Positions 20,357 to 30,744 are shown, counted from the first letter of the stretch. The stretch is DNA of 34,703 nt from Cristatella mucedo (GCA_009760855.2 WPIO01000237.1:126001-160703), one strand, 5' to 3'. Translations and numbers: made by a program. The notes: a model not told the origin generated them from the letters alone.

Positions 20357-20401
20357 GTAAAATATTTCAACCAAACTTTGTTAAAAAAAGCTCTTTTTCA
20401 G

Positions 20402-20524
20402 ATGAGACAGTCAGCCTGCCACCAAGAACCAGCAGCGAAGTTTCAGTACTGCAGCAAAGTACAGCATTATTTATATCGATCGTGAGTGGAATGGCGTCGG
20501 CATTTGTCTCGCACGATACGAAAG
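20402..20524 (+). CDS. candidate exon 9 of host gene (duplicated exon, copy 2)
   Basis: A 123-nt phase 1-1 block with acceptor CTCTTTTTCAG and donor AAAG|GTTGGT. It is a paralogue of the 10737-10868 exon: both begin (G)ATxAGAC in DNA, share TVS, LQ.STA, IVS/LVS, FVS.D.KG at matching places, and differ by three codons. The acceptor contexts are also alike. The retained protein-level similarity with diverged DNA implies an old exon duplication under selection. Function unknown. Confidence 0.55.
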
Positions 20525-20529
20525 GTTGG

Positions 20530-20925
20530 TATCCACAAGTTTGAGTTGTGCGAAAGTTACGGTGCTATATCACGCCAGGTAATACTCTGCAGTAGACTTA
20601 GTAGGCAGCTACAACGTTAAAATATGGTGACTGGAGTAAATGAATATAACAAATTTGTATTGAACAAAAAAATAATCTGATCTCTATTCACACGCTTCAC
20701 GTATAGCACGGTAATAAAAACGTGGTATTCTGCCCTAGCTTTAGTCACAACGAGGCAGCAAACGCAGTGGTCGCAGAGGTTCTTTCAAGTCTCAGCCGAC
20801 GCGTGACAAATACCGGTGACGCCTGAACCTTGTGGTCTTCAAATGAAGATGTTTGGAGATGCAATTGTTTGCTCCGACTGTCCGAAATGTAAAACTCAAG
20901 ACCACCATTCTTGCGCAAAGATTAC
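20530..20925. other. unassigned sequence downstream of candidate exon 9
   Basis: Nothing recognised apart from ordinary AT-rich DNA. The CR1-A fragment begins near 20935. Confidence 0.35.
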
Positions 20926-20934
20926 TACTATCCT

Positions 20935-21395
20935 GCTGCCTGACCCGCACGGCCAGCCACGGCTTGGCTCCTTCGTACCTAGCTGAACTGCTGCACCAGT
21001 TTCAGCCTGTTCGCGCCCTCAGGTCCTGTGTGGACAATAAATTAGCTGTCCCATTCCTCCGTTTAAAGACCGTTGGCGACAGAAGCTTTAGCTCTGCAGG
21101 TCCAAAACTGTAGAACTCTCTTCCACAATTCTTATGCAACGACAACTACTCTCCTACTGCCTACTATGGCTGATTCTTCTTAGCGGTCCTGAGCTGCTAC
21201 TTCCATGCTAAACACTACCTCAACTGCTCTCCTGACTCTGCTATGCTTCCGACTTTCTCTGTATTGCGTGAGACGAAATCTGTTGGCTACCGAATGCGTA
21301 CCGAAAGCCGCTTAGGCTGTGAGTGCGCTTTACAAAACTCTCCTGCGTAACACCCACGAGGTCTTTATGACTTTGTAGAGTTACAGACGGAGACT
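20935..21395 (+). mobile_element. CR1-A LINE 3' fragment
   Basis: A 5'-truncated copy beginning at GLAPSYLAELLHQF and running through SFSSAGPKL (then TAG at 21111), the NCSPDSAML-type tail coding and the 3' terminus GTCTTTATGACTTTGTAGAG. It ends against the Polinton-like segment at about 21385-21395, without an ATTAC tail. The DNA is highly similar to 17780-18200 and 28040-28460. Confidence 0.85.
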
Positions 21396-22100
21396 AGAGT
21401 AAAACTTTTCGATTGGTGGTAAACTTGTTTCTTGAAATCTTGCAAAAGAATCCATGTACTTATATGGATAGACACCCTTTCTTGTAAGTAATGCTATCTT
21501 TTTATCATCATATTGTTTCCCTTCAAACTCATTAAAGTATCGTCTTATTGCAGTAAATTTATCATTTGCCTCTGATAAGTTATTCATTAGATTAGGTGAA
21601 GAACTTTGTAACAATTGACAAGAATCTCTAAAACATAACTCTCCGAAATCTATAGTTAAAAATCTTTCTTTATTATTAGCAATTAGTTGTTTTTTTATCT
21701 TCATCGCAATTGAGTGCACTAACAATCAAATGAGAATCATATCCCTTAAGATTGTGAATATAAACTGGTTAGTTTAAAAGAATTTATTGATATCTTTAGT
21801 TTTGAGTTGCAAGATCCATGTGCTGCTCCTCTATATTTACAAGTTAAATGACAGTGATCCAATACCTTTTCACTTTTGTCTGAGAATTTACCACATATCC
21901 AAAAAGCATTTGCATTATTATATTCTTTTTTATCTTCTTCTGTCATTGATGATTTATCATAAATTTTATATTTCTTAAGCACATTTTTAAGTTCCTCTTT
22001 ATTCTTTTTGAAATCTTCTTTTAATGTTCCGACGTTTACATTTAATTCGTTACTAAACTCTCGAAAATCAACTTGCGTCTTCCCACCGTAGGACGATGCC
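21381..22100 (-). pseudogene. Polinton/Maverick-type family B DNA polymerase, N-terminal relic
   Basis: Read on the minus strand, this follows the N-terminal part of protein-primed family B DNA polymerases of Polinton/Maverick elements. It begins with a cysteine/histidine motif near 21830-21890 (WICGKF ... DHCHLTCKYRGAAHGSCN). Next comes the IHNLKGYDSHL-type exonuclease-region motif at about 21722-21758 in another frame, then from 21725 a third frame with DSCQLL, TRKGVYPYKYMDSF and ETSLPP. Breaks: a frame change near 21770, another in the T7 run at 21690-21696, and truncation at 21381 before any polymerase catalytic motif. The first cysteine of the metal-binding motif reads Phe, and the usual Gly after DHCHLT is Cys. 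It cannot be functional. Frame 22100-22186 is not clearly family-related. Confidence 0.8.
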
Positions 22101-22189
22101 CAAAAAAAACTCTGCAGATATATGTGCAAATATCTTCCTGCTCGAAGACGCCAGGCAGCAACTAAAGAATGGCTACGCACGTCCAATGA

Positions 22190-23450
22190 GCTTATAAAAA
22201 TCCTACATCTTTAGCTCACCAGCCCATTTTAATTTCCGGCCGGACTGTACGGAAGCCCGGGGCACTACAGTAGTGGTTTACTCCGACCTTTTGAAGCCGT
22301 TATCGAGAGGTGCCTATTAACTGTCGTATTTAATCTCACAGTTTTCCCACTTCAATCCTTCAAAACTTTATTATGCATTGATTGTAAGACTAATAACACA
22401 AAACGAGCAGTGATTTTCAGTAAGTAGATGATAGCTAAAGCATATAAGGCATTTTAGTGCAACGTAAACTTCACTTCGGAAAAATGGAATTTCTTGAAGT
22501 CTAATGTTTTAGTTTCTTGTCTTGTGACTTTCTCAAGACTTGTGTACATGTACAAAAAAGAGGTTAAATGGTTAGGGCACATTGCTTCAGAAGCCACATT
22601 CTTATCGCTAAAGAATAGCCTTTAGCACAATCCATTGAATTGCAGCGTGAAATTAACGGTTTCCTTGGCAATTTTAAGACGAAACCAGTAGTTCTTTTGA
22701 GTGCCCAAGCTTAGCAGGATAAAGAGAATTATTCAGCTTCAAATTACATTCGTTAAGAATTTATCATTAATCCTACCCACGTTTTCTGAAATCCATCCTC
22801 TGACATTGCGAATACGAGCTAACGTATTGGATTGTGCGATTTTATAAAGAGTCGCTGTACTGAAAATTTTGAAAACCTAAATCCCCATGAATTCATTCTA
22901 TATTTCATTGTTAAAAATTAATTCAAATATTTTGAACAATATGTTACAATCCGAGATAAATTCACGATCCTTTTATTGGAAGTTCCATGCTGTGACGTAC
23001 TCGCTGAAGCTAGTGAAGCCGATGTGAAGAGAGTCAATGTAAACGTAAATGTTACTATAGGGCTGTAAAGCTGACCTCAAAATAGTATTTATCCTAGTTT
23101 TTGAAGATTTAAGATGATTTTTATTGAATAATTAAGAAGCGAAGTGACTTCTGAAAGCAAACGACTTCTGCGAATGACACAGTAAGTGCAGATTTGCTGC
23201 ATTCTTAGGAACCAAAGTCACTGAGCAGCAAGGATAATTGGCAGGCCATTTGTAGTGATAAACCATCTGACATAATCAAGAATTCAACAGTTCAAGATCA
23301 ACTAAAAGCTATTCAGTCGTAGTGGAGTCAACTGCCTGGGTGATACCCCAGACTGTGGACATGTCGGAAATGGTCCGATGGTCTCTCCAGAAGCTTCGTG
23401 TTCAGCAATCAGGAAAGTCTCGGACCGTGATCGCATAGCCAGATTAAAAA
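22190..23450. other. unassigned AT-rich region
   Basis: No Polinton flank (integrase, capsid or terminal repeat) was recognised here, and no other gene or repeat. The composition is uniformly AT-rich. Confidence 0.35.
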
Positions 23451-23451
23451 C

Positions 23452-23760
23452 ATGTATTCAATGACCCGATGGTGCCTATTTGCCTTTATTAATCTATGCC
23501 TACAATTATTTCTGTCAGCTAGTGAACACAAATTCTATCAAATAAATGTTTTGTGTTGTCCACTTCTCACTAAAAATCTACCTATAGCTGTCGGTGAAAG
23601 TCGTGTAACAGGTCAAAGATATTGCCGTTTAATTTCTTTTTTATATTTTTGGCGCTTCTTGGTCATTCCATTAGATATTTATCTATCGAGTAGAAGCGAA
23701 TTGGGCTCGCTGGACGATGATGGAACGACGACTACACTCCCTGATACGTATGACCTGTAG
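23452..23760 (+). CDS. hypothetical small secreted or membrane protein
   Basis: A 102-codon ATG-started frame. Its first 25 residues look like a signal peptide (MTRWCLFAFINLCLQLFLS from the second Met), and there is a second hydrophobic stretch near residues 62-80 (FLYFWRFLVIPLDIYL). No family recognised, no homologue nearby and no promoter evidence. AT-rich DNA often gives such hydrophobic frames by chance. Confidence 0.2.
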   Translation: MYSMTRWCLFAFINLCLQLFLSASEHKFYQINVLCCPLLTKNLPIAVGESRVTGQRYCRLISFLYFWRFLVIPLDIYLSSRSELGSLDDDGTTTTLPDTYDL

Positions 23761-24620
23761 CAGTTCCCTAACCAAAGTCCGTAGCCACCAGAAAGGTCCA
23801 AGCGACGGACGCGGTGCTGATCACAAGAATTGAGGCTCAGCTACTCAGACAGCTAGAGCTGAACAGTGCAGCTGGAGCGTCATAGAAAGCCACCGAAGGG
23901 CACTGCTATGCCAATCTTAGCAGAGCGTGGCAGCTCACAGAACATTCAAAAGATATTGTAATCCAAATCCATACCCATTGCACGTTTCTGACTATAGCGT
24001 ACGATAATTTAATCACCATTTTCTATTACGATGTTATTTTCATAGGCACAGATAAGTGCACGTTTTTGGCTTTCATAAAAATGGCTTCTTAAAGTTGTCC
24101 ACGAGAGGTTTGCAAAGTCAGAATACATTTCAAACTCTTCGGTCTCTCAGGCCACCGAAGAACAGCTTAACTGTGTAGAAATTACCTTTTAAAAGTACTT
24201 GCCCTCTCAACCGCTGGATGTGTAGAACTATAGAGCTACTACGGACCAATTATCCCTTAAACACCATTCCAGAACGAATGCAGCAGTGGCTATCAGTTAA
24301 AACTTATTCGACTGCTGCTCCTTACTACCAGTTGTACGCCATTCTTTCTACAGCTACAAGTATTTTGAGCTCGGAAAGTGGCTTAGCCGTCGACAGGACT
24401 TTTGATGAATCTCTGCTGATGTACCTCTCATTATTAGAGTAATAGCAGCTAAAATCTGTATGCAAATATTTATGGCGTGGGAATTTCATATTATTGCTTG
24501 CACCCAGGATAGGCAATCGTGACTGCGGTCAAACATTTGAAACGTGGAATATATCGTAATCACTGAAAAATTGAAGTATTCAAATGAGATTACTCTAGAT
24601 TTAAGTTATTTTCGAAGAAT
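23761..24620. other. unassigned; possible decayed transposase end
   Basis: A 74-codon frame at 24218-24442 (+) contains W..VKTYSTAAPYYQLYAIL and TSILSSESGLA, loosely reminiscent of the C-terminal dimerisation region of hAT transposases. The canonical residues are too incomplete to call. No terminal inverted repeats were found. Confidence 0.25.
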
Positions 24621-24621
24621 T

Positions 24622-24708
24622 AATTATTGTTAAGCGCTTAGAAAGAGATTGAATTATCTGAGGGCACTTCATCAAGTGCATTATTATTATTAATATTATT
24701 ACTATAAT
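24622..24708 (+). mobile_element. CR1-B-type 3' terminus
   Basis: The block from GTTAAGCGCTTAGAAAGAGA (about 24629) through TCTGAGGGCACTTCATCAAG to ATTATTATTATTAAT matches the CR1-B terminal ~60 nt plus tail. The upstream sequence does not resemble the CR1-B 3' UTR, so it may be a heavily truncated LINE or the tail of a SINE sharing this end. Confidence 0.65.
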
Positions 24709-24984
24709 GAAACTTCAGTTTTAACAGAAAATTTAAAATCCAGATCAGCTCAAAGTTGTTGCTCTTTATGTAGCCTTAATGGACTCCGAAAGAGTTCTCA
24801 GATAAATACAAGTTACTTCTATTCATGCAAGCAATGATAAAAAAGTTCACAAAATGTTTGAAATGAATTACTGCGAGCTGCATGCTTTGGTTAGACTACA
24901 TACGACAATTTGCATTGGTCAGAGAGCGGTGAGCTTGCTATCATATATTTCAGGTAGGTAAACGAATTAAACCACATTTCGCCT

Positions 24985-25325
24985 AAAATAATACCGGCGA
25001 TAATCCCATGACACCGGAAATTAGTTTTAAATACGGTAGTGTCTCCGTCGGATTCCGTTTATTATCCGATTTATATTCAGGACAAAATGCAGCGTGTTTA
25101 GTACCAGCATTATCGAACGCTCGAGCTTTGTGCTTCACGGCGGCTAAAGTGTTCTGCCCACACCCGACAGGTGGTAAGGAGAGCGGCTGCCGAATAATTA
25201 GGTCGCTCTGCCTCTTGAGCGTTTGCGGCGCGATTCTAATAATCATTTGGTTGCGCTGTGAGTTGATTAGCTCGAGTACCGTTACGGTTGCGTTCGCTAG
25301 GTCGAATTACGAAGCCTAAATTGAG
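24985..25325. other. CpG-rich island of unknown nature
   Basis: A roughly 340-bp segment with many CG dinucleotides in AT-rich surroundings, open for 87 codons on - (25246-24983) and 103 on + (25008-25319). Neither product is recognisable. GCCTAAA occurs near both edges (24981 and 25313). It could be a recent insertion, a CpG-island promoter or an unknown repeat. Confidence 0.3.
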
Positions 25326-25404
25326 GATACTGTTGAACTTTATTGGCATACTTCAAATGTCATTAGACGTCCAGTTTGGTGTTATAATCGTGTTCCTTGC
25401 AAAT

Positions 25405-25480
25405 ACCTATAATAAATGCAATTTAAATATAAAATAAATAATAAATACATAAAATATAAATATAAAAAATAAACACAGAG
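25405..25480. repeat. A/T low-complexity tract
   Basis: About 75 nt almost purely of A and T, with AAATAAAT / AAATATAA words. Confidence 0.8.
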
Positions 25481-25559
25481 ATACAAAAAGGGTAGTGGTC
25501 CTATCCGCAGCAAGCTCTTACGAGGGAGAGACGTTGCACTTTCTTTAGCCATCTGCGGC

Positions 25560-26300
25560 TGGATACCGGGAATACCGCGTCTAAATTGGTCCATGCATTT
25601 GTGTCATCCCGTCTTGACTTCTGTCCCTAGTTGCCTGCAGGTCTACTGACCTGTGCACACCAGCACTTGCAGCTGGTGCAAAACTCTGCAGCTAGCCTTG
25701 TCTGTCGTAAGCATCGCAGTTTCCACATCACACCACTTCTCGCCGACCTGCACTGGCTACCAGTCAAGCACGGGAATGACTTCAAGGTTTTGTCGCTCAA
25801 ATTTAGTTCCCTTCATTCTTTGGCTTCAGCCTATTTATCAGATCTACTTCCCCACCAAGCTAAGCATCGTACCACCCGCTTTTCGGAATCTAACTGTTTA
25901 CCTACACCCCGTACCAAACCTCAAATTATTTGAAGACCATTCCTTTGGTCAGTATGCTCCCACAGCCTGGAACTCACTCTCAACGTGCGTCACCACATTC
26001 CCAGACATGAGCATATTTAAAATGAAACTACAAATGCATCTATTTATCACACTATTTTATGGGTCCCGAGATTCGTTATTTATGTGCTTATGCGTGCTGA
26101 CATTGTGACTTTTGCCACTATTCATATCTGCATGCTGACCCTGTGCAGGTCACCTCTAACCTTGTTATTACTGTTTATTAAGCATGACATAACTAACCGT
26201 TCGATTGTGCTTCCTTTGCAGAAGATTTAAAGCACGAAAAACGAGATAGACTTTTCTGATAACGCTTTATTAGATATTTTATTATAATTATTATTAATGA
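25560..26300 (+). mobile_element. CR1-B LINE 3' fragment
   Basis: A 5'-truncated copy starting near KLVHAFVTSRLDF (25580-25620, with a stop) and following the RT C-terminal region (LQLVQNSAASLVCRKHR, ADLHWLPVK). It continues in two overlapping frames through LSDLLP and AWNSLSTCVTTFPD to a diverged terminus (ATAACGCTTTATTAGATATT at 26259-26278) with an ATT tail. At least one frameshift (about 25900). Confidence 0.8.
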
Positions 26301-26544
26301 TCTACTTAAGAAAGTAAGCTGAAGCTTGCACAGTTCCAGATAAGTTGAGAGTACCGCTGCAATTGTGGCTGCTCAAGAGACCTGCTCGGGAGGCTCAACG
26401 AAGATGGCCAAGAAAGCCATCTTGTTATGGGTTGTGAATAACGATGACGTCTGCTGTACTGTAGGAATGAAAAAACAGGAAAACAAATATCTTATTTATT
26501 TTCGTGAAGTCTCGGCCGTCGTATGGACATTTCCGAAGCACGAG

Positions 26545-27373
26545 GTGAATGAGAGTAATAACGACCATATCAGCTCCACAGTCAAATCCGCCTATTTTCA
26601 GCTTCATAGCATTGCTAAAATTCGGGCTTGTTTAGATAAAGATACCACGTCCAAGTTAGTTCATGCATTCGTGACATCCCGTCTCGACTTCAGCAACTCA
26701 CTGCTTACTGGCCTACCAGCATATGCGATCAGGCGATTGCAGCTTGTGCAAAACTCTGCAGCTAGGCTTGTCTGTCGTGAGCGTCGCAGTTGCCACGTTA
26801 CTCCACTTCTCGCCGACCTGCACTGGCTACCAGTCAAGCAACAGATTGACTTCAACGTTTTGTCGCTCACTTTTAGGTCCCTTCATTCTATGGCTCCAGC
26901 CTATCTGTCAGATATACTACCCTATCAGGCCAAGCATCGTACCACTCGCTTTTCGGAATCCAGCAGTCTAGAAATACCTCATACAAACCTTAAATCCTTT
27001 GGAGACCGTGCATTTAGTCCATATGCTCCCAAAGCCTGGAACTCCCTTCCGACCTGCGTCAGAACATCCCCTGACCTGACCACATTTAAAAGGAACCTAA
27101 AAACACAACTATTTAGGACAGCATTTAGTGGGTCCCTGTGATTCGTCTTTGATGTTCTTATGCGGGCTGAAACTGTGCATGCTGCCACTAACCACATTTG
27201 CATGCTGACCCTGTGCATGTCACCCTAACCATATTATTCATTTTGTTTGTTTTTCAAGCATAATTTTACTTACCATTCAATTGCATTTCACTTTTAAGCA
27301 AATGTAAAGCGCCTAGAGAGAGATTAAGTTCTCTGAGGGCGCTTTATCAAGTGAATTATTATTATTATTATTA
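26545..27373 (+). mobile_element. CR1-B LINE 3' end, best preserved
   Basis: Open from about 26550 to the stop at 27139-27141, continuous with unrelated upstream codons from 26365. The RT C-terminal region is clean: HSIAKIRACLDKDTTSKLVH, VTSRLDFSNSLLTGLP, AARLVCRERRSCHVTPLLAD, LHWLPVKQQIDF, FRSLHSMAPAYLSD, AFSPYAPKAWNSLP and a final FKRNLKTQLFRTAF. A ~160-nt 3' UTR leads to the terminal block at 27301-27360 and an (ATT)6 tail. This copy defines the CR1-B 3' end. It is truncated at its 5' side; the 26365-26545 sequence is not family-related. Confidence 0.9.
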
Positions 27374-27848
27374 TAACGCAATAGATAAAGAGCCCTCAGA
27401 GAACTCAATCTCTCACTCTAGGCGTTTCACATTCGCTGCAAAGGGAAACGTGATTGAAGGGTGAGCAATATCTTGCTTGATAAACTACCTCAATAACATG
27501 GTTAAGGTTGACATGCGCAGGCTCAGCATGCAAGTGTGGTTAGTGGCAGCATGCACACTGTCAGCACGCATAAGAACATGATGACATGATGACATGACAG
27601 ATCACAGGGACCCAGTAAAAGCTGTCCTAAATAGGTGCGTCTTTAAGTTCTTTTTAAATGTGGTCAAGTGAGGCGATGTTCTGACGCAAGTCGGGAGGAG
27701 GTTCCATGCTTTGGGAGCGTACGAACATACATACGAGCATACGAACTAAATTCACGGTCTCCAAAGGATTTGAGGTTCATACGAGGTATCGGTAAATTGT
27801 TGGATTTAGAAAAGCGGGTAGTACGATGCTAGGTCTGGTGGGGAGTAG
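27374..27848 (-). mobile_element. CR1-B(-) copy, segment 1 (3' part)
   Basis: The complement of the CR1-B terminus begins directly after the ATT tail of the preceding plus-strand copy, so the two lie tail to tail. It follows the 3' UTR (27420-27590, with a short ATGACATG triplication at about 27584-27604) and C-terminal coding part to 27848, where CR1-A enters. Confidence 0.88.
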
Positions 27849-28500
27849 ATAATTGTAATTCCCTTTTGGCTGGGCTACCAAAGAAAGCTATAATGCCACT
27901 ACAGCGGACTATGAATATGGCTGCAAGGCTGGTCTTCAAGTCCCAGCGGTTTGAGCACGTGACACCTTAGCTGGAAGAGCTAGGATGGTTGCCGGTTGAG
28001 CAAAGGATACGGAGCAAAGTTCTTACGCTGACCCACAAGGCCCGCCACGGCTTGGCTCCTTCATACCTAGCTGAACTGCTACATCAGTTTCTGCCTGTTC
28101 GCGCCCTCAGGTCCTGTGTGGTCAATAAATTAGCTGTCCCATTCCTCCGCTTAAATACAGTTGGCGACAGAAGCTTTAGCTCTGCAGGTCCTAGACTGTG
28201 GAACTCGCTTCCACAATTCTTACGCAACGACATCTACTCTCCAACTGCCGACTATGGCACATCTTTTTCAGCTGTCCTGAACTGCTACTTCTATGCCACT
28301 CACTACCTCAACTGCTCTCCTAACTCTGCTATGCTTCCCACTTTCTCTTTGTTGCGTGAGACGAAGTCTGTTGGCTACCGAATGCGTACCGAAAGCCGCT
28401 TCAGCTGTGAGTGCGCTATACAAAACTCTCCTGCGTAACGCCCACGTGGTCTTTATGATTTTGTGGAGTTACATACGGAGATACATTACATTACATTACA
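27849..28500 (+). mobile_element. CR1-A LINE copy nested in CR1-B(-)
   Basis: 5'-truncated at the equivalent of LDYCNSLLAGLP. It has one long frame (27989-28438) with MPVEQRIRSK, HGLAPSYLAELLHQFLPVRA, SFSSAGPRLWNSLPQFLR and the conserved tail to NSPA, then the 3' terminus and ATACATTACATTACATTACA at 28481-28500. The interrupted CR1-B defines both ends. It is among the least decayed CR1-A copies. Confidence 0.92.
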
Positions 28501-29375
28501 GAGCTAGGCTGGCGTCAAAGAAAGATGTGACCTAAAAGTGAGCGACTAGAACTTGGCGTCGATTCGTTACTTGACTGGTAGCCAGTGCAGGTCGGCGAGA
28601 AGTAGTTTGATGTGGCAACTGCGACGCTCACGATAGACAAGCCTAGCCGCGGAGTTTTGCACCAGCCGGAATCGCCTCATTGCACGTGCCAGTAGGCCAG
28701 CTAGCAGTGAGTTACAGTAGTTAAGAAGGAGTGTCACAAATGCGTGAACCAACTTTGACCTGGTATCTTTATCTATAAAAGCCCGAATTTGAGCAATGTT
28801 ATGTAGCTGAAAGTAGTCAGACTTGATTGGGGAGCAGACGTGGTCGTCTAACGAGAGGTCACTTTGGAAGATGACACCATTATTTCAAGCTGATTCAACC
28901 GGAGATATTCTGGCAGAGCCAATTTTGAGCGACAGCTTTCCAATTTCTGAATCACGCTGGGTTTTCTCTTAACCGATAAGTTAGATTTAACTTCGTTTAG
29001 TTTTAGAAAATTTGATGCCATCCATGTGGGGATGTCATTAATACATGCAGCAAGGGAGTTGAGAGAATTCGAGATGCTCGAAGGCTGGGAGTGATCAAGG
29101 CAAAGGTAAAACTGAGTGTCATCCGCATGGAAGTCAAAGCCTAGATTGCGTTTGGCTATCACATCAGCAAGAGAGAGAATATAAACCGTGAAAAGAACCG
29201 GACCTAGCACGGAGCCCTAATTTACACTATATTTCAGAGGTACCTCAGACGATCTTTGTTACGACAAGTCAATACTTTGGAGTCTCCCACTGAGATAGAA
29301 CCTGAACCATTGCAGAGCAGTGCCAGTGGCGCCCAGGCGAGATGAGAGGCCTTCTAGAAGAACTTTGTGAGCGAT
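28501..29375 (-). mobile_element. CR1-B(-) copy, segment 2 (RT region)
   Basis: Resumes the minus-strand element. Read from 29370 down: motif A surroundings, the PQGS region (a stop just before MLGPVLFTVY at 29210), HADD in place of YADD (about 29120), ACINDIPTWMASNFLKLNEVK, a frameshift after 28848, then KLVHAFVTLLLNYCNSLLAGL at 28752-28690 and LLADLHWLPVK at 28570. Interrupted at 29375 by a small CR1-B. Confidence 0.88.
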
Positions 29376-29559
29376 AATAATAATAATAATAATAATAATT
29401 CACTTGATAAAGCGCCCTCAGAGAACTTAATCTGTCTCTAGGCGCTTTACACTTGCTGTAAAGTGAAATGCAATTGAATGGTAAGTAAAATCATGCTTGA
29501 AAAACAAACGAAATGAATAATATGGTTAGGGTGACATGCACAGGGTGAGCATGCAAATA
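29376..29559 (-). mobile_element. short CR1-B(-) insertion inside CR1-B(-)
   Basis: About 184 nt: an (AAT)8 tail (29376-29398), the complement of the CR1-B terminus (29399-29450) and 3' UTR up to GCATGCAAAT. It splits the host between GAGCGAT and GTATCAAA, which are adjacent in other copies (GATCGATGGTATCAAA). Non-coding. Confidence 0.85.
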
Positions 29560-29800
29560 GTATCAAATACTACCGAATTATCGTATAAAACAAGCAGAGA
29601 CACTCTACCCTTGTCTGCATTCCTAAGTAGATCGTTGTACACCGTAAACAATGCTGATTCTGTGGATTGATTAGCTCTAAAACCAGACTGGAACTTACAA
29701 GCGAGGTTTGAAGTTTCAATACACGAGTTAAGCTGATCCGCCACGACCCATTTCAGTGTCCCATATAGTAATGGTAGAAGGAAGACTTGGAGAGTGGTAG
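29560..29800 (-). mobile_element. CR1-B(-) copy, segment 3 (5'-most part)
   Basis: Continues the host RT: LLRNADKGRVSLLV, KFQSGFRANQSTESALF and ADQLNSCIETSNL are read on minus at 29580-29745. Similarity persists to about 29795, ending where the (TA)n array begins, so the element's 5' end may be truncated there or replaced by the microsatellite. Confidence 0.85.
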
Positions 29801-29806
29801 AGACGT

Positions 29807-30470
<664 letters not shown>

Positions 30471-30473
30471 TTA

Positions 30474-30662
30474 GTATAGTATTAATAATAATAATGCAAT
30501 TGATAAAGCGCCATCGGATAACTCACTCTCTCTAGGCAGTTTTTATTTGCTGTAAAGGAAACATGACCGAATGGTGAGTGGCATCGTGATTAATAAACAA
30601 CATGAATAACATGCTGAGGAGTGTTGAGAGGACATGCACATGGATCAGCATGCAAGTGCTGT
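30474..30662 (-). mobile_element. CR1-B(-) 3' UTR fragment
   Basis: (AAT)4 at about 30482-30494, then GATAAAGCGCCATCGGATAA and 3' UTR words through CATGCACATGGATCAGCATG. It lies between GA-rich stretches (to 30470 and from 30665), so it probably inserted into the microsatellite. Confidence 0.8.
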
Positions 30663-30663
30663 A

Positions 30664-30740
30664 GTGAGCGAGAGAGAGACAGAGAAAGAAAAAGATTGAC
30701 GGAGATATAGATAGAGAGAAACAGAGAGACGGAGGGTCAG
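30664..30740. repeat. GA-rich microsatellite remainder
   Basis: GAGAGAGAGAC and related words continue the purine-rich array on the far side of the CR1-B fragment. Confidence 0.75.
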
Positions 30741-30744
30741 GAGC

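Noticed and set aside
21787-21978. Plus-strand 63-codon frame
   Set aside because: Antisense to the Polinton-type relic; its composition follows from the A/T-rich complementary codons.
24218-24442. hAT transposase C-terminus
   Set aside because: Only a loose resemblance around TSILSSESGLA; the characteristic downstream residues and terminal inverted repeats are missing.
25246-25320. TTAGCTCGAGTACC with GGTCGAATTAC downstream as a possible tRNA-like head
   Set aside because: The boxes are too close together (about 40 nt start to start), and the flanks do not fold convincingly as a tRNA.
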